NCBI GenBank assembly: GCA_038562165.1
Contig: JBCFAO010000012.1
Span: forward strand, 23,382-87,381
DNA from: WRMS01 sp038562165
GTDB lineage: Bacteria > Bacillota > Peptococcia > DRI-13 > UBA5745
DNA length: 64,000 nt
Direction: 5' to 3'
A program made the position numbers and the translations under genes. The notes under the pieces are model-generated. The model did no database searches, was not told the origin of the DNA, and worked only from the letters and a program-made list of their open reading frames with translations. This document shows, piece by piece, positions 58,731-64,000 of this stretch; the first letter of the stretch is position 1, and every line of letters begins with the position of its first letter.

Positions 58731-58764
58731 TCACAGACACTTTGAAGAGTGTCTGTGATTTTTT
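58731..58764 (+). terminator. Strong terminator with no clear gene upstream
   Basis: TCACAGACACT and AGTGTCTGTGA are perfect 11-bp arms with a six-base loop, followed by six T. No convincing plus-strand gene precedes it; a 60-codon frame at 58504-58686 and a TATAAT at 58519 are the only hints. The 400-bp gap 58426-58832 otherwise shows nothing I can name. A small RNA is possible. Confidence 0.75.
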
Positions 58765-58832
58765 ACACCCTAAAACAAGTTTTGCCGAAAATCATAGGGC
58801 CATGTTAAAATAGACGAAAGGAGGCGTAGGCA

Positions 58833-59906
58833 TTGATAAGAATAAAAGAGAAACAGCTATACGATATTATGGTGATCTTATTAAAAGGCGCCGGGCTTAC
58901 GGAAGAGCATTGCCGGCAGGTAGCGGACAATCTGATCCAGGCAGACCTGCGGGGCGTCAATACTCACGGAGTCATGCGGCTTCATTTATATCTCAACCGC
59001 ATCCATACGGGAGCAGTGAAGGCCCGGCCAGACATAAAGGTGCTGAAAGAAAGGAAAGCCATGGCTTTGATCGACGGCGATAACGGTTTAGGCCAGATCA
59101 GCGGTCTGCGGGCCATGGAAATGGCTATCGAAAAGGCGGCGGTTTGCGGCATCGGCACGGTATCCGTAGTCAATGGGCACCATTTTGGAGCCGGGGCTTA
59201 CTATGCCTGGCTGGCCGGCCAAAAGGACATGATCGGCATTGCCTTAACCAATACCCCGCCGCTGATGGCACCTTGGGGAGGCCGTAAAGCTATGGTAGGC
59301 AATAATCCTTTTGCCGTCTATGTGCCGGCAGGGGAGGAAAATCCTATTTTATTGGACATGGCTCTCAGCCAGGTAGCTCAGGGAAAGGTATCCCTGGCTT
59401 TGACCAAGGGGGAGAAGATTCCTAAGGATTGGGCCCTGGACAGAGAAGGCGTACCTACCGATGATCCTCAAGAAGCGATGAAGGGCGTTCTGCTTTCTGC
59501 CGGTGGTTATAAAGGATACGGACAGGCCGTTGTGATCGATATGCTGGCCGGTTTATTGGGCGGGGCCGGCGCCGGGATAAATGTATTCAGCATGATGGGC
59601 TATCCGGATAAGCCTCAAAATTCAGGCCAGTTTTATATGGCCATCGATATCGGTGCTTACCGGGACCCGGCGGAATTCAAGAAGGATGTAGACGAATATA
59701 TCCGGTCAATTAAAGCCAGCCCCAGGGCTAAAGGTGCAGAGAATATCTTTTTGCCGGGAGAGCAAAGCTGGCGGCGGATGGAGCGAAACAAGGAGCAAGG
59801 TATTTTATTGCCCAAAGGGCTTTTTGACGACTTAATTCGAGCCGGTCACCGTTTTAATGTGGATATTCGATCTTTGATTCCAACAGAGGAAAATAGCTGC
59901 CAATAA
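58833..59906 (+). CDS. Ldh2 family (malate/L-lactate dehydrogenase-type) oxidoreductase
   Basis: This 357-residue NAD(P)-dependent 2-hydroxyacid dehydrogenase of the Ldh2/YiaK fold has DLRGVNTHGVMRLHLYLNRI near residue 38, SVVNGHHFGAGAYYAWLAGQ near residue 110 and APWGGRKAMVGNNPFAVYVP near residue 146. Members use malate, lactate, ureidoglycolate or 2,3-diketogulonate, so the substrate cannot be fixed. The start is a TTG with GGAGG upstream. It is a single gene. Confidence 0.88.
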   Translation: MIRIKEKQLYDIMVILLKGAGLTEEHCRQVADNLIQADLRGVNTHGVMRLHLYLNRIHTGAVKARPDIKVLKERKAMALIDGDNGLGQISGLRAMEMAIEKAAVCGIGTVSVVNGHHFGAGAYYAWLAGQKDMIGIALTNTPPLMAPWGGRKAMVGNNPFAVYVPAGEENPILLDMALSQVAQGKVSLALTKGEKIPKDWALDREGVPTDDPQEAMKGVLLSAGGYKGYGQAVVIDMLAGLLGGAGAGINVFSMMGYPDKPQNSGQFYMAIDIGAYRDPAEFKKDVDEYIRSIKASPRAKGAENIFLPGEQSWRRMERNKEQGILLPKGLFDDLIRAGHRFNVDIRSLIPTEENSCQ

Positions 59907-60022
59907 TTTACAATAAGAACCTTGACTTCCAAAATTATCCATATTATAATAGGATAAAGAGTAGAGCGGCCGCCTATTCAAACATTAATTAAGGATGGGT
60001 ATTGAAGGAGGGACGGATCGGC

Positions 60023-60421
60023 ATGACAAATATTACTTATGAAGTGTTGGATAAGCTGGGGGTTTTATCGGAGTCTCCCCGGGGCTGGACAAAGGAGCTG
60101 CGGCTGATTAATTGGAATAACCGGGGACCCAGGTATGATTTGCGGGAATGGTCGCCGGGGGATAAGAAGGCCAGCCGGGGCATTACCATGTCGTTAAAGG
60201 AGATGCGGGTTCTTCAGGAAGCGATGATGGAGATTGAGCTGCCGGATCCGGAGGAGGAAGAAGAGAGGGAAGCAGGCTCTGCTGCCGGCGAGGCCGGGCA
60301 GGACATGGAGGAAGCCGCCGCTTTGGCGGAAAAAGCAGCTGAGTATAAAGGGGCCGGTAAGCCGGTGGCTGAAGAGGGCGGCGCGGCTGTTGCTGTCGAA
60401 GAGAGCAAAAAGGCGGGCTGA
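60023..60421 (+). CDS. YdbC/PC4-like nucleic-acid-binding protein with acidic tail
   Basis: This 132-residue protein has a PC4-like N-terminal domain (ESPRGWTKELRLINWNNRGP, KYDLREW-type strand and KASRGITMSLKEMRVLQEAM) thought to bind single-stranded DNA or RNA. After about residue 70 it continues as an acidic, Ala/Glu-rich tail not needed for the fold. The ATG at 60023 follows AAGGAGGG at 10 bp. Confidence 0.75.
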   Translation: MTNITYEVLDKLGVLSESPRGWTKELRLINWNNRGPRYDLREWSPGDKKASRGITMSLKEMRVLQEAMMEIELPDPEEEEEREAGSAAGEAGQDMEEAAALAEKAAEYKGAGKPVAEEGGAAVAVEESKKAG

Positions 60422-60550
60422 CCGACGTGAGGGTTCCGGCAGGCGGGTGATGGAGCCTGGCAGCCCGGCAGTCCGGCAGTCCGGCAGCCTCAAGGTACCC
60501 TTTAACCGGCATAAAAAAGGCTGTTGCATTAACGGCAGCGGAAAAAAAGA

Positions 60551-60658
60551 ACAAAGACGGCAACTGGCGTATAATGTGCAACCCCCAGATACAAACAGTG
60601 TTTTGTTTCACTGTCCTATCTGGGGGTTGCATATCAGTAAGCCGGAAGCCGTCTTTGT
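60551..60658. repeat. 108-bp palindromic element upstream of the feoB terminus
   Basis: Outer 11-bp arms ACAAAGACGGC/GCCGTCTTTGT enclose perfect 15-bp inner arms TGCAACCCCCAGATA/TATCTGGGGGTTGCA (60577-60591, 60617-60631) and an innermost ACAGTG/CACTGT. A partial extra copy TTGGGGGTTGCCC follows near 60670. It has no coding capacity and looks like a small mobile or RNA-structured element; it could also end transcription of the gene before it. The rest of the 308-bp gap is GC-rich and shows no gene. Confidence 0.8.
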
Positions 60659-60729
60659 TGTAGACCAATTGGGGGTTGCCCTATCTTTTAGGACTTGAGC
60701 CACTTTTTCAGCGCCCTCGCTTTGAGCAG

Positions 60730-62922
60730 TCAGCTCCCACCACCGGAATCGCCCTTTTTCTTTTCGGCGCTGCAACTGGAGGCATAAGCGCAGCCGGCGC
60801 AGCCCCCCGAGCAGGAAGACTTTTTCTTTTGACGCCGCATATAGGCCAGTACGGTAAGCACAATCAGGAATAAGCCTGCCGCCAAAAGCCAGTCCACTGG
60901 ATTCATACCGCCTGCTGCCGGGCCAAAGAGCCCGATCAGCCGATAGACGATAAAGGCTGCCACCCAGGCAGTAACAGTCTGAAAGGCCATGACGCCGATG
61001 GTGACGGCCATAGAACCCATTTCCCGGCGGGTGGCGGCCATGGCAGCCACACAGGGCATATAGAGCAGGGAAAAGCAGAGGAAGGCGTAAGCAGAGGCCG
61101 GCGTAAACATCTGGGTCAGGCTTTGGGTAATATTGCTTTCGCTGGCGCCGGTGAGGATGGCCAAGGTGCTGATCATGGTTTCTTTAGCCATGAGACCGGT
61201 TACTAAAGCGGTGGAAGCCCGCCAGTCCCCGAAGCCCAAAGGCTCAAAGATCGGGGAGGCCAGACGCCCCAGGTCCGCCAGCAGGCTCAGATCATTATCG
61301 GCAACCAGGTTAAAACGGATATCAAAGTTTGATAAAAACCAGATAATGATCGTGGCCAGGAAAATCACGGTAAAGGCTCTGGTAATAAAGTCTTTGGCCT
61401 TTTCCCACATGTGGAGCACAACGGATTTAGCATAGGGCATCCGGTATACCGGCAGCTCCATCACAAAAGGCACGGGATTGCCGCTAAATATCGTATGGCT
61501 CATAATCAGGCCCATGACGACGGCCACCAAAATACCCAGCACATAAAGGGATAGAAGGATCAAGGGCCGGTGATCCATAAAGAAAGCGGCAGTAAAAACG
61601 GCATAAACCGGCATTTTGGCGCTGCAGGAGATAAAAGGAGTCAGGATAATGGTCATTTTCCGGTCCCGCTCACTGGCCAGAGTCCTGGTGGACATAATAG
61701 CCGGAACGGAGCAGCCGAAGCCGATGAGCATAGGGACAAAGGAACGTCCGGATAAACCGATTTTGCGCAGCAGCTTGTCCATAACGAAGGCCACCCTGGC
61801 CATGTAGCCGCTGTCTTCCAAAAGGGAGAGGAAGAAAAACAACACCATAATGTTGGGCAGGAAGGACAGAACACTGCCTACGCCGGCAAAAACGCCGTCA
61901 ATCAGCAAAGAATGCATCCAGCCGGCCACTTGAGCCTCAGTGAGCCAGCCGTCGAAGGCAGCGGTGATTCTGTCGATGCCGGCCATCATCAGGTCGCTGA
62001 GCCAGGCTCCCGCCACGTTGAAAGTCAGCCAGAAAGTAGCCAGCATGATCGCCAGAAAAACAGGAATGGCCAAATACTTGTGGGTCAGCAGGTTGTCGAT
62101 ACGATCAGAACGAACCCTTTCCGGACTGTTGAAAGGCTTATTGACGGTCTGGCTTACCAGGTTCTCGATAAAATCATAACGCATATCTGCTAAAGCAGCT
62201 TCCCGGTCGGTGCCCAGTTCTTTTTCCATCTCCTCTACAATATGCTCCATAATATGAAGATCCTGCTCGGGCAGGTCCAGGAGTTGGCGCATGGGCTGGT
62301 CGCCTTCCACCAGTTTGGTGGCGGCAAAGCGGCTGGGAATATTTTTGGCTTTAGCTTTAAACTCCACCAAATGGCTGATGGAGTGGATGCATTTATGCAA
62401 GGGGCCTTTGCAGAAATCCCGGTAAGGCTTGAGATTGCCGGCTTCTACGGTTTTTATCGCCCGGGATACCAGTTCGTCTACGCCTTGGTTTTTACTGGCG
62501 ACAATGGGTACCACCGGCAGACCCAGCACTTCCTCCATTTTTTTGACATTGATGGAGCCGCCGCCTTTTTCCAGCTCGTCCATCATATTGAGAGCCAAAA
62601 TGATGGGAATATTTAATTCCATAAGCTGCAAGGTCAAATAAAGATTGCGTTCGATATTGGTGGCGTCCACAATATTGATAATGCCGTCAGGCTTATCGTT
62701 GAGCAGGAAATCCCGGGTAACCACTTCTTCGGCTGTATAGGGAGAAAGGGAGTAAATGCCCGGCAGATCAATGAGGAATCCATCTTTTTGTTTGCGGATC
62801 TTACCCTCTTTTTTTTCTACGGTGACGCCGGGGAAATTGCCCACATGCTGGTTGGCCCCGGTGAGCTGATTAAACAGAGTGGTTTTGCCGCTGTTTTGGT
62901 TGCCGATTAATGCAAAGATCAT
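60730..62922 (-). CDS. feoB: Ferrous iron transporter FeoB
   Basis: This 730-residue inner-membrane Fe(II) transporter has an N-terminal G domain (IGNQNSGKTTLFNQLTGANQ, GVTVEKKEG, DLPGIYSLSPYT), a helical linker and the two gate domains with FISCSAKMPVYAVFTAAFF and FLCFSLLYMPCVAAMAATRR. The C-terminus ends with a short Cys-rich SCSGGCAGCAYASSCS tail, as in proteins with a FeoC-like metal-binding end. Its ATG overlaps the feoA stop by 4 bp. Confidence 0.95.
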   Translation of the reverse strand: MIFALIGNQNSGKTTLFNQLTGANQHVGNFPGVTVEKKEGKIRKQKDGFLIDLPGIYSLSPYTAEEVVTRDFLLNDKPDGIINIVDATNIERNLYLTLQLMELNIPIILALNMMDELEKGGGSINVKKMEEVLGLPVVPIVASKNQGVDELVSRAIKTVEAGNLKPYRDFCKGPLHKCIHSISHLVEFKAKAKNIPSRFAATKLVEGDQPMRQLLDLPEQDLHIMEHIVEEMEKELGTDREAALADMRYDFIENLVSQTVNKPFNSPERVRSDRIDNLLTHKYLAIPVFLAIMLATFWLTFNVAGAWLSDLMMAGIDRITAAFDGWLTEAQVAGWMHSLLIDGVFAGVGSVLSFLPNIMVLFFFLSLLEDSGYMARVAFVMDKLLRKIGLSGRSFVPMLIGFGCSVPAIMSTRTLASERDRKMTIILTPFISCSAKMPVYAVFTAAFFMDHRPLILLSLYVLGILVAVVMGLIMSHTIFSGNPVPFVMELPVYRMPYAKSVVLHMWEKAKDFITRAFTVIFLATIIIWFLSNFDIRFNLVADNDLSLLADLGRLASPIFEPLGFGDWRASTALVTGLMAKETMISTLAILTGASESNITQSLTQMFTPASAYAFLCFSLLYMPCVAAMAATRREMGSMAVTIGVMAFQTVTAWVAAFIVYRLIGLFGPAAGGMNPVDWLLAAGLFLIVLTVLAYMRRQKKKSSCSGGCAGCAYASSCSAEKKKGDSGGGS

Positions 62923-63149
62923 GAAGCAGCCACCTCCACAGTGATATTAGCCGCTTCCGCTTTGCGCAGCGTAAGGGAATAACCACGCAGAAACAATTCC
63001 AGGGGATCGCCTAAGGGAGCAGCTTTTCGCAGGGTTACTTTTGTTTTGGGCGTCAGCCCCATATCCAGCAAACGCCGGCGCAAAACGCCCTGGCCGGCAA
63101 TGGCGGTAATGATGGCGCTTTGCCCGATAGCCAGTTGATCTAAAGTCAT
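62919..63149 (-). CDS. feoA: FeoA, iron transport accessory protein
   Basis: This 76-residue SH3-like protein has LDQLAIGQSAIITAIAG, RRRLLDMGLTPKTKVTL and PLGDPLELFLRGYSLTLRKA. It supports FeoB, encoded just downstream with a 4-bp overlap. A GGAGGA site precedes the ATG. Confidence 0.93.
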   Translation of the reverse strand: MTLDQLAIGQSAIITAIAGQGVLRRRLLDMGLTPKTKVTLRKAAPLGDPLELFLRGYSLTLRKAEAANITVEVAAS

Positions 63150-63193
63150 GATTTTCCTCCGTTAGTCAGCCATAGTTTTAATGGTGCAAATTC

Positions 63194-63221
63194 ATTTTAA
63201 CCATTATTAAAAAAAGTGCAA
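63194..63221 (-). promoter_or_regulatory. Promoter of feoAB
   Basis: On the minus strand TTGCAC (63216-63221) and TAAAAT (63194-63199) with a 16-bp AT-rich spacer lie 45 bp before feoA. I see no clear Fur box. Confidence 0.6.
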
Positions 63222-63348
63222 GAGAAAAGTTTGTCCATGAAATTGTAATAAAATTGTATGGAGGTGCTTGGGGATTTTAGGTATATCTTTATTGACTCAT
63301 CGTGTATAATGGGAAAGCGGGATTTGCGAGTAAAGGAGGAGGATATTA

Positions 63349-63840
63349 TTGCAGGCGATTTATGAGTGGCTATCTTTTGCAGGGCAGGAAACGGCTTTGT
63401 TCATCGTTTCCATGATCCCGTTGATTGAGCTGCGGGGTGCGGTGATTCTGGGAGCGGCTCTTAATATGCCTTGGTACAAAGTATTTATCATCAGTGTGCT
63501 GGGGAATTTGCTGCCTATACCGTTTATCATACTATTTATCAAGCGGATACTATACATGCTAAAAAGGTTTCCGCTGTTTTCCGGCTTTATTCATTGGTAC
63601 GAATCCAGATTAATCAAGCACAGCTTAAAATTTGAGAAGGTTTCCTTTTGGGCTCTGGCTATCTTTGTAGGTATTCCCTTGCCCGGCACGGGGGCCTGGA
63701 CCGGCGGCGGCGTGGCTGCTTTGCTAAACATGCGGCTGCGGGAAGCTTTCCCGGCTATTGCCATCGGCGTACTCATAGCCGGCGTGATCATGACGGCGGC
63801 GGCTTATGGCGTGGCCGGCATGCTGCAGGTTTTTCTTTGA
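63349..63840 (+). CDS. Small multidrug export-like membrane protein (PF06695)
   Basis: This 163-residue membrane protein has IVSMIPLIELRGAVILGAAL near residue 18 and ALAIFVGIPLPGTGAWTGGG near residue 102, the paired motifs of the COG2426 family, related to the DedA-type fold. Its substrate is unknown; the drug-export name is historical. The TTG start has AAAGGAGGAGG upstream. Confidence 0.85.
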   Translation: MQAIYEWLSFAGQETALFIVSMIPLIELRGAVILGAALNMPWYKVFIISVLGNLLPIPFIILFIKRILYMLKRFPLFSGFIHWYESRLIKHSLKFEKVSFWALAIFVGIPLPGTGAWTGGGVAALLNMRLREAFPAIAIGVLIAGVIMTAAAYGVAGMLQVFL

Positions 63841-63912
63841 TCTAATGGCAGGTTTAGCCGAGGGCGAGGTCACTGAAAATGTACAAAATTTGCTACTATA
63901 TAGACAGGTCGA

Positions 63913-63937
63913 GAGGCACGGCTGATCACCGTGCCTC
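63913..63937. terminator. Hairpin after the small membrane protein gene
   Basis: GAGGCACGG and CCGTGCCTC are perfect 9-bp arms with a 7-base loop, not followed by a T-run. Likely the transcript end of the upstream gene. Confidence 0.55.
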
Positions 63938-63970
63938 CCAATTACTTGCGGCCTAGGTTACAATAAGAGG

Positions 63971-64000
63971 GTGATTGGCCTGACCTTACAAATTTTGGAC
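63971..64000 (+). CDS. Possible start of a gene running off the window
   Basis: A GTG (63971) after AATAAGAGG opens a frame MIGLTLQILD to the window end. Only ten codons are visible, so neither gene nor product can be judged. Confidence 0.2.
   Translation, partial: MIGLTLQILD

Noticed and set aside
1..64000. tRNA, rRNA, cobalamin or TPP riboswitch
   Set aside because: I looked in the gaps over 100 bp and saw no cloverleaf or conserved riboswitch core; a covariance search would be needed to be certain.

Overview
The window looks like a chromosomal segment of a strictly anaerobic member of the Bacillota, probably class Clostridia. The evidence is the fabT-fabH-acpP-fabK-fabD-fabG-fabF-fabZ order, the ispE-glmU-prs-pth-mfd-foldase order, strong AGGAGG-type ribosome sites, frequent TTG/GTG starts and many oxygen-sensitive enzymes (FeS hydratases, a B12 mutase, ferredoxin-linked ring reduction, radical SAM). 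No rRNA or tRNA gene was seen, so the genus cannot be read from the sequence.

The centrepiece is about 15-38 kb on the minus strand: a complete operon for fermenting nicotinate to ammonia, propionate and pyruvate, matching the route known from Eubacterium barkeri. In transcription order it has a sigma-54 activator, then enamidase, 6-hydroxynicotinate reductase, a UPF0280 protein, a PF06684 protein, 2-(hydroxymethyl)glutarate dehydrogenase, nicotinate dehydrogenase (FAD, FeS and molybdopterin subunits), an EIIC-like membrane protein, dimethylmaleate hydratase large and small subunits, 2-methyleneglutarate mutase, 3-methylitaconate isomerase, a MutL/GlmL-type mutase partner, 2,3-dimethylmalate lyase, 2-(hydroxymethyl)glutarate dehydratase and an NCS1-type permease. 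Every step has a gene. A -24/-12 promoter (36003-36018) lies before the enamidase gene, and three 14-bp palindromes lie upstream of it as likely activator sites. The molybdopterin subunit is one 747-residue chain, whereas E. barkeri has two. Two genes that may serve selenium/molybdenum hydroxylase maturation flank the operon: an EF2568-type cysteine desulfurase and a MocA-type nucleotidyltransferase.

Left of the operon (0-12.8 kb) are a LarA-like/AbrB-transporter/LarA-like operon cut by the window edge, a lone TRAP-type permease with a foldable leader, the cysteine desulfurase-like gene, and a type II fatty acid synthesis operon with its promoter and FabT-like regulator. An IS3-family element with a clear -1 frameshift site and a small passenger gene (13.1-15.0 kb) separates the fatty acid operon from the nicotinate operon.

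Right of the operon (38-64 kb) lie a YczE-like membrane protein overlapping a convergent NTPase gene, mocA-like, typA, a housekeeping run (ispE, glmU, prs, pth, mfd, a parvulin lipoprotein, a C_GCAxxG_C_C protein, a CAP-domain exoprotein), a HemW-like radical SAM gene, gdhA, a class I glutamine-amidotransferase-type hydrolase, an Ldh2-family dehydrogenase, a PC4/YdbC-like protein, feoAB and a small-multidrug-export-like membrane protein.

The intergenic DNA is rich in repeats. Most striking are three separate arrays (about 12.9, 39.7 and 54.5 kb) of a 14-16 bp near-palindrome spaced every 40-41 bp, with left and right halves in opposite orientation. There is also a MITE-like family with ends CTAGTRCTYTGT (three copies), a 45-bp tandem repeat inside the nicotinate operon, 15-bp repeats before the YczE-like gene and gdhA, and a 108-bp palindrome before feoB.
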